Assembly (NCBI GenBank): GCA_002399265.1
Contig: DHDG01000047.1
Location: 175,407-192,680, forward strand
DNA length: 17,274 bases
Direction of reading: 5' to 3'
Source: Firmicutes bacterium UBA4882
GTDB taxonomy: Bacteria > Bacillota > UBA4882
Part shown: piece after piece, positions 1 to 8,669 of the stretch
Numbering within the stretch: the first letter of the stretch is position 1
How the letters are laid out: each line of letters begins with the position of its first letter
Translations under genes and position numbers: made by a program
The notes under the pieces: generated by a model
Database searches by the model: none
Told to the model about the DNA's origin: nothing
The model's input: the letters and a program-made list of their open reading frames with translations, nothing else

Positions 1-197
1 GCAGGGCGCGGCCGTTTCCCGACGACTGCTCCGATGCCAATTTCGACATCCGCCCCCAGTACGGCGCCTTCGCAAATAACGGCGTGATGACCAATGCGGC
101 AACGGGGGCCAATAATAACGTCTTTCTCAATGACGGCAAATTCGCCAATTTCAACATCTTGTTCGATTTGAGCACTGGCGCTGATTACTTTGGTCAT
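1..197 (-). CDS. wbpD: Hexapeptide-repeat N-acetyltransferase, WbpD-like (3' part off the window)
   Basis: Only the first 65 or so residues are present; the gene runs off the left edge. The visible part begins MTKVISASAQIEQDVEIGEF and shows the period-six pattern of a left-handed beta helix (IEQDVEIG, VIIGPRCRIG, AVLGADVEIG), typical of the acyltransferases that acetylate nucleotide-sugar amines. In the pathway known from Pseudomonas WbpA-B-E-D-I, WbpD transfers acetyl from acetyl-CoA to the 3-amino group made by WbpB and WbpE. The ATG overlaps the stop of the preceding wbpB-like gene (ATGA), and a GGGAGG lies seven bases upstream inside that gene, so the two are translationally coupled. The family is clear from the repeats; the exact substrate is inferred from the neighbours wbpA and wbpB. 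Another sugar O- or N-acetyltransferase of the same fold is possible. Confidence 0.8.
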   Translation of the reverse strand, partial: MTKVISASAQIEQDVEIGEFAVIEKDVIIGPRCRIGHHAVICEGAVLGADVEIGIGAVVGKRPRP

Positions 198-1270
198 GAT
201 TTACCTCCCATTAAGGCGGTCAGGCTGTCAGCCTTTTCTTGCAGAGGAAACTTGATGGGGGTCCCAAAGCGCACAGCGTGATAGATACCCAGAATGATCT
301 CGAGTGCTTTGCGGCCCTCTTCCCCGTCTACAAGCGGCCTTTTGCCGGCACGAATGGCCTGAATCACATTACTGAGCAATTCACGATGTCCAAAACCATA
401 TACCGTGGGAGGATCGGACTGCTGGCCGGAAAGAATCTGCTGTTCTTCGTTGTCGTCTCCGAAACGCCATGCTTCGATGCGGTTGACCGCAATGCCACCC
501 ACAATGACACTGCCAGTGGCACCAAAAATGCTCAATGTCTCTTCCAGGTTACGGGGGAAGATGGTACTGGCGGCTTCAATAATTCCAAAAGCCCCATTCG
601 CAAATTTCAAGATCGCGACCGCGACATCCTCCGCTTCAATTTGGCGGAGTCGTGTCGCCGTATAAGCGTATATTTCTGTGGGGGCTCCCATGATCCACTG
701 CAGTAAATCAATATTGTGGATCGACTGGTTCATCAATACTCCGCCGTCCTGAGCCCAGGTTCCACGCCAGCTGGCTGCATCATAATATTTCTGATCGCGG
801 CACCAGCGAATCGCGGCGTTAGCGTGTGTCAGAGCACCGAATCGGCCGGCCTCGAAAGCGTTACGCACCAACTTAATGGCTGGGTTAAAACGATTTTGAT
901 GCACCACCCCAAGCGTTACTTTATTGGCATGGCAGGCGGCAATCAGGCGATCTGCATCGGCGAGGGAGAGTGCCATCGGCTTTTCGACAACCACATGTTT
1001 ACCGGCATTGGCAGCTTCAATTCCCAGAGCGGCATGATAGCCGCTGGGAGTACAAATACAGACAATATCAATTTCTTGGTCTTGCAGTAAATCATGATGA
1101 TCATAGTAAATTTTTTTAACACCATAGCGTTCGCCAAAACTATTAGCCCGCTCTGGAATAATGTCGCACACGGCGATCAGCTCAGCTTCATCGGTGAGCA
1201 TTTTGGTGAGTGCTTCTCCATGGCTAGGGGCAATCCGGCCGCATCCAATAATACCAAATCGCAGCTTCAT
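194..1270 (-). CDS. wbpB: Gfo/Idh/MocA-family NAD-dependent sugar dehydrogenase, WbpB-like
   Basis: This 358-residue cytoplasmic protein has an N-terminal Rossmann fold with GIIGCGRIAPSH at about 6-17 and the family EKP motif at about 96-98, followed by the C-terminal alpha/beta domain with GGVLMNQSIHNIDLL at about 177-191, where the conserved His sits. WbpB-type enzymes oxidise C3 of UDP-GlcNAcA made by WbpA, and the 3-keto product is aminated by WbpE. Length is normal for the family. I chose ATG at 1270 because AGGAGG sits six bases upstream; an in-frame ATG at 1285 has no such site. The gene follows wbpA by 11 bases and overlaps wbpD by four. Gfo/Idh/MocA sequences alone do not fix the substrate; the call rests on wbpA upstream and an acetyltransferase downstream. 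Confidence 0.83.
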   Translation of the reverse strand: MKLRFGIIGCGRIAPSHGEALTKMLTDEAELIAVCDIIPERANSFGERYGVKKIYYDHHDLLQDQEIDIVCICTPSGYHAALGIEAANAGKHVVVEKPMALSLADADRLIAACHANKVTLGVVHQNRFNPAIKLVRNAFEAGRFGALTHANAAIRWCRDQKYYDAASWRGTWAQDGGVLMNQSIHNIDLLQWIMGAPTEIYAYTATRLRQIEAEDVAVAILKFANGAFGIIEAASTIFPRNLEETLSIFGATGSVIVGGIAVNRIEAWRFGDDNEEQQILSGQQSDPPTVYGFGHRELLSNVIQAIRAGKRPLVDGEEGRKALEIILGIYHAVRFGTPIKFPLQEKADSLTALMGGKS

Positions 1271-1281
1271 TACGGGCCTCC

Positions 1282-2634
1282 TCATAGTTTGATAATTCGA
1301 TCCCGGTTGATGGCAACATTTTTCATGGCATTGCGGGTATCCACAATCACCGGGCTGTAAGTGGCAATCATGTCATAATCAAAACAAGAATGGCCTGTTC
1401 CAATCACTGTGCAGTCAACCGCAGCCAGCAACTCTTTGGTTAGTGGCACAGATTCCACCCGCACAGTTGAACCGCCGTGCGGCTCAATCACATGCACGAA
1501 TGGATCATGGTAACTAACTGCGGCATTGGCATCACGCAGCAATTCCATCACACGTAAAATGGGCGATTCACGGACATCATCGATATCCTTTTTATAAGCC
1601 ACGCCGAGTATTAGTATTTTCGCGCCATTGAGGGCCTTCTGTTTCTGATTTAAGGCGCGCGTGACTTTATCGACTACGAAATACGGCATTTGATCATTGA
1701 TCTCGCCCGCCAGTTCAATGAAACGGGTATGATATTCATATTCTCTGGCTTTCCAGGTCAAGTAGAATGGATCGATCGGAATGCAATGACCGCCAACACC
1801 CGGACCCGGGTAGAAACTCTGAATGCCAAACGGTTTGGTCCCGGCGGCATCCAATACTTCCCAGACATCAATTTTCATGCGATCGCATAACAAAGCCATT
1901 TCGTTGACGAGCGCAATATTCACGGCACGATAGGTATTCTCAAATACTTTCGTCATTTCCGCCACTGCTGGTGAGGAAACCGGAACGACATTGAGGATGG
2001 TCTGCTGATAAAAAGTAGTGGCAATATCAAGGCATTGAGGGGTGACCCCGCCGACCACCTTATTGGTGTTCTTGGTGGTATAGCGCTTATTTCCCGGATC
2101 GACGCGCTCCGGAGAGAACGCCAGGAAAAAGTCTTGTCCAACTTTCAAGCCGCTTTCTTCAAGCATCGGGAGGATCACTTCGGTGGTGGTGCCAGGATAG
2201 GTCGTGCTCTCAAGCGTGATCAGCTGCCCACGATGCAAGTGTGCGGCAATCTGCTCGGTGACATTGACGATATACGAGATATCCGGATCCTTGGTAATGG
2301 TTAAGGGAGTCGGAACACAGATTACGACAACATCACAGTCGGACAATACTGCAAAGTCTGCGGTAGCTCTGAACTTACCTTTAGCGACAATGTCTTTAAG
2401 TTCTTCATCTTTGACATCCTTGATATAATTCTCGCCTTGGTTGGCCTTCGCAGCGCGTTTCGCATTCTGATCGATCCCGACTACCGGAAATCCAACTTTT
2501 CCTTTCTCAACGGCGAAAGGAAGTCCTACATAACCCAAACCTACTACGGCGACTTTCGCGATGTGCTTTTCGATTTTGTCTTTGAGAGCTGTACCAATTG
2601 CACCATGTTCGGGCGCATTTTTAACTAACGGCAT
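1282..2634 (-). CDS. wbpA: UDP-N-acetyl-D-glucosamine 6-dehydrogenase, WbpA-like
   Basis: This 450-residue member of the UDP-glucose/GDP-mannose dehydrogenase family oxidises a UDP-HexNAc twice with NAD to the uronic acid, in the cytoplasm. Visible motifs are the NAD-binding GLGYVGLP at 32-39, LESTTYPGTT at 141-150, FSPERVDPG at about 173-181, EMTKVFENTYRAVNIALVNE with the conserved Lys near 229, and the catalytic-cysteine segment GPGVGGHCIPIDP with Cys284. The C-terminal UDP-binding domain contains GVAYKKDIDDVRESP, as in the WbpA/WecC group. A GGAGG site precedes the ATG and the gene lies 21 bases after the wzz-like gene. The N-terminal 20 residues are an extra tail. UDP-GlcNAc is the most likely substrate given the WbpB/WbpD neighbours; UDP-ManNAc (WecC) or UDP-GalNAc is possible. 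Confidence 0.88.
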   Translation of the reverse strand: MPLVKNAPEHGAIGTALKDKIEKHIAKVAVVGLGYVGLPFAVEKGKVGFPVVGIDQNAKRAAKANQGENYIKDVKDEELKDIVAKGKFRATADFAVLSDCDVVVICVPTPLTITKDPDISYIVNVTEQIAAHLHRGQLITLESTTYPGTTTEVILPMLEESGLKVGQDFFLAFSPERVDPGNKRYTTKNTNKVVGGVTPQCLDIATTFYQQTILNVVPVSSPAVAEMTKVFENTYRAVNIALVNEMALLCDRMKIDVWEVLDAAGTKPFGIQSFYPGPGVGGHCIPIDPFYLTWKAREYEYHTRFIELAGEINDQMPYFVVDKVTRALNQKQKALNGAKILILGVAYKKDIDDVRESPILRVMELLRDANAAVSYHDPFVHVIEPHGGSTVRVESVPLTKELLAAVDCTVIGTGHSCFDYDMIATYSPVIVDTRNAMKNVAINRDRIIKL

Positions 2635-2655
2635 CCCAATAGTACCTCCGTTTCA

Positions 2656-4029
2656 TCAAGCCGTAAACGTTTTGCTTTTGTGGAATTGTGATGGTGCCGG
2701 GCCATAGACATCTCTGAAGTAAGCCCAGATTACACTGATTAAACCAGCCAGAAAGGCTGCTACAACTGTGTTAATGGCACGGCTGGGACGTGCGTGTCTA
2801 TAGGGAACGATCGCAGGCTCTATTATTCTAATTACGCCACTTTCACTTTCACTGACCACTCTCGTGCTTTCCAAATCTTTTAGCATGAGCAGATATAGCT
2901 CTTCAGCCACTTTGGCATCCCGAAGCGCACGCGAATATTCCAGCTCTTTTTCTGGCAAACCGACCAACTTCTTTTCTTCTTCAGCAATCATTTCGTTGAT
3001 TTTGCTAACCCTAGCCAAACTGGCTGATAATTCGGCTTTAAGGGTGAGATAACTTTGCATCAGAGCACGATAAACCGTATTAGCTCCTTCTACGCGAGCC
3101 GAGATGACTTCCTCTGATTGATCCGACATTAGTTTCTTGACGCTTTCAATCTTTTCTTTAATCTCAATCACGACGGGATGAGCGTCGGTATATTTGGCCT
3201 GCGCTTCCGCAAGTTCGCCCTCTAGTGAAACTAGTTGTTGTTCCAGGCTGCGGATTATCGGATTAGTTGTAACAGTACGCTGAATTTCCTGAGTCGGTTC
3301 CATATCTACCAGTTGCTCATCAAGTTCACTTAGTTGAACATTAATCTCGTTAATGGCAATTTTAGTCTCGCCCAATAGAACCTCGTAGCGCGCGATTTTG
3401 GTCAATGCCATTTCAATCTGTTCTTCGGGACGGGTAGACTGAAATTCATTACCCATTTCAGTTAAGCGTTGTTCAGCCATCTCCAGTTCAGCTAAGTTCT
3501 TTTGGGTTTGATCTTCCAGAAAATCGAGCTTTTTAAGAGAACTATTTCGAAAGTAATGTTGTTCTTCACTGACAAAATAGTCGGCCATAGCCTGCGCTAC
3601 CTTTTGGGCGTAGATCGGATCCCTGCTACTGACACAGATCGCAATCGCACCGCTTTTGCGTATAGTAATCTCAATATGGTCTTTGCGTAATTCGTCTATT
3701 TCCGCAACTGAGAGGTTGAGCCCAATGGAATTAAGTGCTTTTTGGAGGAAAACCCGGCTCTTCAAGATTTCTTCATAGGTACCGACTTGTCCGTTACCAC
3801 TAGGAATTAAGTTGCCCAGGGTTCCCGCCGCAACGCCAAGCATCTGCTGATATTGCGAAATAGCAGAGTCATCTTCAACACTGAAAACAGTAATCGCATC
3901 ATATTCTTTGGGCAGTAATCCTGTAATCAGAAAGGAGACGATGCCTGCAACCAATGCGACTATGATGATCAGATACTTATGATGCCAAGCCGCCTTAACC
4001 AGTGTGAGGAAATCATTGCTTTTATCCAC
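2656..4029 (-). CDS. Wzz/GumC-type polysaccharide chain-length (co-polymerase) protein
   Basis: The 457-residue protein has the layout of polysaccharide co-polymerases: a short cytoplasmic N-terminus, a first membrane segment at about 18-38, a long extracytoplasmic region rich in Glu, Gln, Leu and Lys with heptad-like coiled coils at about 160-380, and a second membrane segment at about 418-438 just after a Pro- and Arg-containing stretch (VPYRHARPSR). No Walker motifs or tyrosine cluster are attached, so any BY-kinase would be separate. Such proteins set the length of Wzy-dependent O-antigen, capsule or exopolysaccharide. The start is GTG with GGAGG nine bases upstream, and it overlaps the end of the wbpM-like gene by eight bases. 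Family is certain from topology; whether it serves LPS or capsule cannot be read here. Confidence 0.85.
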   Translation of the reverse strand: MDKSNDFLTLVKAAWHHKYLIIIVALVAGIVSFLITGLLPKEYDAITVFSVEDDSAISQYQQMLGVAAGTLGNLIPSGNGQVGTYEEILKSRVFLQKALNSIGLNLSVAEIDELRKDHIEITIRKSGAIAICVSSRDPIYAQKVAQAMADYFVSEEQHYFRNSSLKKLDFLEDQTQKNLAELEMAEQRLTEMGNEFQSTRPEEQIEMALTKIARYEVLLGETKIAINEINVQLSELDEQLVDMEPTQEIQRTVTTNPIIRSLEQQLVSLEGELAEAQAKYTDAHPVVIEIKEKIESVKKLMSDQSEEVISARVEGANTVYRALMQSYLTLKAELSASLARVSKINEMIAEEEKKLVGLPEKELEYSRALRDAKVAEELYLLMLKDLESTRVVSESESGVIRIIEPAIVPYRHARPSRAINTVVAAFLAGLISVIWAYFRDVYGPAPSQFHKSKTFTA

Positions 4030-5920
4030 TAATTTGCCCTCCAGACAGCCTAACGCCTACTTCTGACGTCGCAGCCACTTGCGCTTCTGCACTCGACAGT
4101 TCGGCATCGGTTATGAGGTTCTGCAGAATAGAAGGTATGTTAAGTTGTTGCCCGTTTCTTAATTGTTCCTCATATTTACCAATCTGCAAAAGAAGGTCTT
4201 TGCGGATACCATTTGGCATGGCGGCTGCAAAAATGCGCTCATGCCTGGTCGCTACATCGCCTTCCTCTACAGAGAATAATTCCTCAAACAATTTTTCTCC
4301 GGGCCGAACCCCTGAATAGACAATCTCAATATCCTTGCCTGGAATTAGCCCTGATAACCGGATTAAGTTTTCCGCTAATTCCTGAATATAAACCGGCTCG
4401 CCCATGTCCAAAACGAAGACTTCGCCTCCGTTCCCCATCGCCGCGGCCTGAATGACCAGTTGAACTGCTTCGGGAATCGTCATAAAATAACGTTGCATGT
4501 CTGGATGCGTTATGGTAATCGGTCCGCCACGCATAATCTGCCGCTTAAAAAGCGGCACCACACTGCCCCGGCTTCCAAGAACATTCCCGAAACGAACGGT
4601 GACAAATTTCGTGGTACCAAAATCACTCAGTGTGCGAACTACCATTTCAGCTACACGTTTTGTCGCTCCCATCACGCTGGATGGTTTAATCGCTTTATCG
4701 GTAGAGATGAGCACAAAACGCTCACAATTATTCTCATGAGCTGCCAAAGCCACATTCCTGGTTCCAATGATATTGTTCTTAAAAGCTTCTTCCGGCCAGT
4801 CTTCCATCAGTGGCACATGCTTGTGAGCAGCAGCGTGAAAAACCACATGCGGTCGATAATTCATAAATAGCCGATCCATGAGGGGCTTGTCTTTAATGTC
4901 AGCGATAACCTTCTGAATGGGGAGATGTGGAAAAAGCTCCTGCATTTCCAAGCCGATTTCATAGATGGAGTTTTCGCCGCGACCTAATAAAATCAACAAC
5001 TCTGGGTCAAATGAGGCAATTTGCCGACATAGTTCAGAACCGATCGAACCGCCGGCCCCTGTTACCAGGACTCGTTTTCCCTTTAAATAGGCCGCTATTT
5101 CAGCCAGATCCAGCTTTATCGGCTCCCTGCCGAGCAAATCTTCAACTTCTACATCCCGGAACCTCTTGACATCAACTGTACCATCTATCAAGGAGTCAAT
5201 TCCCGGAATGACTTTCAATTTTATGGAGCTGTTCAGGTTTATTTTCGCCACTCGTTGGATGATCTGCTGCTCATGGCTAGGTATGGCAATAATAATCTCG
5301 TCTATCTTATATTGTTCGATCAAACGTGGTAAGTCCTCCAAAACGCCAAGCACAGGCACGCCGCTAATCGAACAATACTGTTTCCCGGGATCATCGTCTA
5401 CAAAACATACCGGTTGATATTGCTTTGCCAATGCATGCCGTATTTCTCTGACGACCAAAGCTCCGGCACTGCCAGCCCCTACTATGACTACCTTTGTGCG
5501 TTTATTGCTTCCCTTGCCATTATCACCGCGTAATCTATCATACGCAAGACGAATTGAGCCTCTGGTGATTATCGCAAAGACAAATTGAATCAATGACAAT
5601 GTCACCCAAATTGGGATCGGAAGTGTTTGCCCGGCAATTAATCTATAGCTCAAAAACCATAGGGTCTGACAAGCGATTACACCAAAAATAAGATATATTC
5701 CATCATTTAATTCGGCATGCCTCCACAATTTCCGATATAGCCCGGCGACGGCATATCCTGCAGGAGTTGCGACAGCCAAAGAGATACTTATCAGGATCTG
5801 GCTCTGGCCATCCTGGGGAAAGTACTTTCCTGCAAAAAGGATATAGACCAATCCCAATGAAGCAAGGGATTGAATAACATCCAGACTGACCATTAAAATC
5901 GTCTTTTTATTAACGCGCAA
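4022..5920 (-). CDS. wbpM: Membrane-bound UDP-GlcNAc 4,6-dehydratase, WbpM/CapD-like
   Basis: The 632-residue protein joins an N-terminal membrane part (about four hydrophobic segments in the first 120 residues), a first Rossmann domain with VIVGAGSAGALV near 145-156, and a C-terminal short-chain dehydrogenase/epimerase domain with VTGAGGSIGSE near 286-296. The active-site stretch STDKAIKPSSVMGATKR near 406-422 carries Met where most family enzymes have the catalytic Tyr, as is known for WbpM-type dehydratases. These enzymes make the UDP-4-keto-6-deoxy sugar leading to initiating sugars such as QuiNAc, FucNAc or bacillosamine. I chose TTG at 5920 because AGAGG lies nine bases upstream; an in-frame TTG at 5944 has no ribosome site. 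It is first in the operon and overlaps the wzz-like gene. Confidence 0.87.
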   Translation of the reverse strand: MRVNKKTILMVSLDVIQSLASLGLVYILFAGKYFPQDGQSQILISISLAVATPAGYAVAGLYRKLWRHAELNDGIYLIFGVIACQTLWFLSYRLIAGQTLPIPIWVTLSLIQFVFAIITRGSIRLAYDRLRGDNGKGSNKRTKVVIVGAGSAGALVVREIRHALAKQYQPVCFVDDDPGKQYCSISGVPVLGVLEDLPRLIEQYKIDEIIIAIPSHEQQIIQRVAKINLNSSIKLKVIPGIDSLIDGTVDVKRFRDVEVEDLLGREPIKLDLAEIAAYLKGKRVLVTGAGGSIGSELCRQIASFDPELLILLGRGENSIYEIGLEMQELFPHLPIQKVIADIKDKPLMDRLFMNYRPHVVFHAAAHKHVPLMEDWPEEAFKNNIIGTRNVALAAHENNCERFVLISTDKAIKPSSVMGATKRVAEMVVRTLSDFGTTKFVTVRFGNVLGSRGSVVPLFKRQIMRGGPITITHPDMQRYFMTIPEAVQLVIQAAAMGNGGEVFVLDMGEPVYIQELAENLIRLSGLIPGKDIEIVYSGVRPGEKLFEELFSVEEGDVATRHERIFAAAMPNGIRKDLLLQIGKYEEQLRNGQQLNIPSILQNLITDAELSSAEAQVAATSEVGVRLSGGQISG

Positions 5921-6014
5921 TGTTCCCAACCTCTCTGACGCCAAAAAAGTGCCCGACTAACTAGTCCGTTAAGATTTCTAGGGCGTCCTATCGTTTCCTG
6001 CCGAGGTTAACATA

Positions 6015-6023
6015 ATTATAACA
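6015..6023 (-). promoter_or_regulatory. Candidate extended -10 promoter of the polysaccharide operon
   Basis: Read on the minus strand, positions 6023-6015 are TGTTATAAT, a perfect TATAAT with the TG of an extended -10. No good -35 is present 16-18 bases upstream, which is tolerable for this promoter type. Transcription would start near 6008 and give a leader of about 88 bases before the wbpM-like TTG start. The 5945-6123 gap also holds TTGACG at 6039-6044 on the plus strand, with only a poor -10 (GATAGA) behind it, so the plus-strand promoter for the gene at 6124 is unclear. Confidence 0.4.
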
Positions 6024-6123
6024 GGAATCAAAAGGGATTTGACGCTTAAAGTGTTAATTAGATAGACCCTGAAGGTAAATGACTGTTTGTGACGAAATTT
6101 CTTCAAACTGGGGGTGTTTTTAA

Positions 6124-6885
6124 ATGCGAAAGTCCTACAAGCTGACTATGATTCTAATGTTGATATTACTTGGAGTTATTCAGTTTCTCTTCATCAACCC
6201 AAACCCTTCCACTATTTCGGCCCAAAATGAAGTGACTCCCCAGCAGCTACTGCAAAATGTGATCGACTCTCAGCACGCCCTAAAAGACTTTACAGCTGCT
6301 GCCAAAATGGAGTTATTCTTGAATAAAACCCGATTTCCTGTCTCAATGAAAATTTTTGCCAGACGACCTAATGCCACAGCAGTGAAAGTCATGGGTATTA
6401 CGGTACAATCGAAGGGCGGCTTTTTGTTTCCTTCGCCGTCTATATTTCTGAATTCGGGAGATTATGACCTTGCGATTGTCGGTAACAAATACACTGAACG
6501 CGGCAAAGAATATATTGTCAGCGCCACTCCCAGAAAAAAGGTGGGTCAAGAGCCGGTAGGGGAAAAACCGGTAGGCGAAGAAACCGAACTCTATTCCTGG
6601 CGTCTGGAAATAGCGCCTGATCCATGGGTGATCACCGCCACCGAAGCCTGGAACGCAAGTGGGGAAAGCACCCGCATGGAGGCGAAATACAAGGAGTTCA
6701 TGGATGGCTGCTGGCTGCCGATCGAATTTGAAGGGCAGGGCACCTTATTGTTGCGTAGCGCTTTGCCGGAAGGCTTTATCAACTGGCTGTTTAATTTGGT
6801 GTCTAACGGCAAGAAGGTTACCTATCGACTGGTAATGAGCGACGTAGCAGTGAACGTGGGAATACCGGACAGTATGTTTAAGTAA
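6124..6885 (+). CDS. Exported LolA/LolB-like lipoprotein-carrier-fold protein
   Basis: The 253-residue product starts with a positively charged N-terminus and a hydrophobic segment at about 8-27, then a polar stretch (NPSTISAQNE) that looks like a signal-peptidase I site or a signal anchor; no lipobox Cys is present. The mature part resembles the LolA/LolB-like fold: an early helix (PQQLLQNVIDSQHALKDFTAAAKMEL), then alternating beta strands, with paired phrases such as FPVSMKIFARRPNATAVKVMG. Residues about 143-151 hold a small tandem repeat, QEPVGEKPVGEE. GGGGGTG lies before the ATG. It is divergent from the polysaccharide operon and closed by the hairpin at 6925. I cannot give a specific function; an envelope role in carrying a hydrophobic ligand is inferred from the fold. 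Confidence 0.65.
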   Translation: MRKSYKLTMILMLILLGVIQFLFINPNPSTISAQNEVTPQQLLQNVIDSQHALKDFTAAAKMELFLNKTRFPVSMKIFARRPNATAVKVMGITVQSKGGFLFPSPSIFLNSGDYDLAIVGNKYTERGKEYIVSATPRKKVGQEPVGEKPVGEETELYSWRLEIAPDPWVITATEAWNASGESTRMEAKYKEFMDGCWLPIEFEGQGTLLLRSALPEGFINWLFNLVSNGKKVTYRLVMSDVAVNVGIPDSMFK

Positions 6886-6924
6886 GGAAAACGTGACGCG
6901 AAAATTGCATCAGAACAAAGTCAC

Positions 6925-6954
6925 AAAAAAACGGCCGCTTGTCGGCCGTTTTTT
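6925..6954. terminator. Bidirectional intrinsic terminator
   Basis: CGGCCG (6932-6937), a five-base loop CTTGT and CGGCCG (6943-6948) are flanked by seven A on the left and six T on the right. It can end the plus-strand gene at 6124-6885 and the minus-strand oxidoreductase operon that finishes at 7025. Confidence 0.9.
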
Positions 6955-6975
6955 GATGGATTCGGAAGCGAAGGT

Positions 6976-7007
6976 GCGACGATATTAAGCGCGAAAGCGA
7001 CGATATT
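6976..7007. repeat. 11-bp direct repeat between the terminator and porA
   Basis: GCGACGATATT occurs at 6976-6986 and 6997-7007, 21 bases apart, in the short untranslated stretch after the alpha subunit gene. No function is apparent. The stretch holds no remnant that I can read as a beta-subunit gene. Confidence 0.6.
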
Positions 7008-7024
7008 CAGCAGCAAAAATACGA

Positions 7025-8311
7025 CTATTCCCGCACCCCCAGATACATCGGGCTTTCGTTCTGGGGCGCTGGGGCGAAGGCCGCATGGCCGCGCGCCGCC
7101 TGCTCCAAATCGCCAAAAACCTTCTGAATATCAGCTGGCTTGATATCGCGGCCGCCCAACCCATAGACGTAATTGAGGATACGCGGGCGCTCTGACGGTG
7201 GCGAGGGGCGCGACGCACCCAACCCAGTGCTATACAGTGCCGTGGTCACGTCCAGACAGAGCGGCGCGGCATGATTATTGAGCGCGTCTGATCGATCCAG
7301 CACCGCCACCGCCTTCAGATGGCCCAGCGTGGCGCGAATCATGTCTGCCGGGAAGGGACGGTAAACCCGCACCTTGACCGAACCGGCCTTGATCCCTTTT
7401 TGACGCATGGCATCCACTGCGGCGCGTGCCGTACCGGCCGTCGATCCCAGCGCCACCACCGCTACCTCCGCATCTTCCATGCGGTAAGCATCCAGATAGC
7501 CATAGCGGCGGCCGAACCGGTCGCCAAACTCCGCGCCGACATCGGCAATGACCTGATGCGCATTTTTCATGGCCTCCGCCACCTGACGACGACTCTCGAA
7601 ATAGTAATCCGTAAACATGATTGGACCGATGGTCACAGGGTTATCCACATCCAACAGGGGATAAACTGGGGAAAACGTGCCGATAAACTCCCGCACTGCC
7701 TCGTCCGGAATCAGACTGACCCCTTCCATACCATGGCTGATAATGAACCCATCGGTCGTAACCATGGCCGGCAAGCGTACCGCAGAGGCTTCGGCAATCC
7801 GCACTGCCTGAATCATATTGTCATAAGCTTCCTGGGCATTCTCCGAAAAGATCTGAATCCAGCCCGCATCCCGCACCAGCATCGTATCAGAGTGATCACA
7901 ATGAATATTAATAGGAGCCGAGAGTGCCCGGTTAACCTCCGCCATAACAATCGGCAAGCGCAGACCGGCAGCAATATAGACCATCTCCGCCATGAGAGCC
8001 AGCCCCTGCGAAGAGGTGGCTGTCATCACGCGACCGCCAGCCTGGGACGCCCCGATACAAGCGCTCATCGCTGAGTGCTCACTTTCCACAGTGACAAACT
8101 CCGTATCGACCAGGCCGTCGGCGACAAATCCCGCGAAAATCTGCACCACTTCTGTAGCCGGTGTGATCGGATAGGCCGCCACCACATCCGGATTGATTTG
8201 ACGCATCGCTTCGGCCATGACCTCATTCCCGGTGCGCGCCACCATGTCCAGCGGCGCGGCTTTGGGTGCGACTGACTTGAGTCCTGCCATCTTGGGTGCC
8301 TTAACGGACAT
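7025..8311 (-). CDS. porA: 2-oxoacid:ferredoxin oxidoreductase, alpha subunit (PorA/VorB-like)
   Basis: The 428-residue protein is the alpha chain of a pyruvate- or 2-oxoisovalerate:ferredoxin oxidoreductase, which with the beta, gamma and delta chains converts a 2-oxoacid and CoA to acyl-CoA, CO2 and reduced ferredoxin. Signature segments are AAYPITPATE near 45-54, TVESEHSAMSACIGAS near 74-89, TATSSQGLALMAEM near 97-110, and the later transketolase C-terminal-like domain (VKVRVYRPFP). I chose ATG at 8311 with GGGGGA upstream; a longer in-frame opening up to 8554 would lie inside the delta gene. It overlaps delta by 11 bases. The beta (TPP) subunit gene that normally follows is missing: a terminator comes within 75 bases. 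Substrate (pyruvate or branched-chain oxoacid) cannot be fixed. Confidence 0.88.
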   Translation of the reverse strand: MSVKAPKMAGLKSVAPKAAPLDMVARTGNEVMAEAMRQINPDVVAAYPITPATEVVQIFAGFVADGLVDTEFVTVESEHSAMSACIGASQAGGRVMTATSSQGLALMAEMVYIAAGLRLPIVMAEVNRALSAPINIHCDHSDTMLVRDAGWIQIFSENAQEAYDNMIQAVRIAEASAVRLPAMVTTDGFIISHGMEGVSLIPDEAVREFIGTFSPVYPLLDVDNPVTIGPIMFTDYYFESRRQVAEAMKNAHQVIADVGAEFGDRFGRRYGYLDAYRMEDAEVAVVALGSTAGTARAAVDAMRQKGIKAGSVKVRVYRPFPADMIRATLGHLKAVAVLDRSDALNNHAAPLCLDVTTALYSTGLGASRPSPPSERPRILNYVYGLGGRDIKPADIQKVFGDLEQAARGHAAFAPAPQNESPMYLGVRE

Positions 8312-8669
8312 CGCGATCCCCCGCTTCCATTTCCTTAATGCGCCCCTCCGGCACCATCTCGATCGCATGCACCTTTTGCGGACACTCCTTCGCACAGATG
8401 CCACAGCCTTTGCAGTGCTCATAATCAATGCCTTCCACTTTGCCATCCTGTAGCCTGATGGCGGCATCCGGACAATAGACCCAGCACAGCAGACAGTTGA
8501 TACAGCGCTCTTTGCTGTGCAGCGGTCGAATACTGCGCCAGTCACCAGTCTCATATTCGGTAGCGCTGCCAGCCTTAGGAATCACCCCCCCAAGAGGCAT
8601 GTCCCGCCATCCGTGTCGGGGCTCCAACCGCCCTTCTTTTTCGCTCGCCCCCTGCGTTGCGTCGCTCAT
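8301..8669 (-). CDS. porD: 2-oxoacid:ferredoxin oxidoreductase, delta subunit (2x[4Fe-4S] ferredoxin)
   Basis: The 122-residue protein ends in a bacterial-type ferredoxin with two Cys sets, CINCLLCWVYCP (Cys56, 59, 62, 66) and CKGCGICAKECP (Cys86, 89, 92, 96), each binding one [4Fe-4S] cluster. It passes electrons from the TPP site of the oxidoreductase to free ferredoxin. The first 50 residues form the usual delta-subunit extension (PLGGVIPKAGSATEYETGDW) that anchors it to the complex. The start ATG overlaps the gamma stop (ATGA) with AGGAGGTG just upstream, and its end overlaps the alpha start, so the three genes are tightly coupled. Cluster ligands are complete. Confidence 0.92.
   Translation of the reverse strand: MSDATQGASEKEGRLEPRHGWRDMPLGGVIPKAGSATEYETGDWRSIRPLHSKERCINCLLCWVYCPDAAIRLQDGKVEGIDYEHCKGCGICAKECPQKVHAIEMVPEGRIKEMEAGDRDVR

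Noticed and set aside
6039..6067. TTGACG with downstream GATAGA as promoter for the gene at 6124
   Set aside because: The -35 is fair but the -10 matches the consensus at only three positions.
8312..8554. Longer N-terminus for the oxidoreductase alpha subunit
   Set aside because: The added stretch lies inside the delta gene in another frame and does not look like the family; ATG at 8311 has a ribosome site and the usual spacing.
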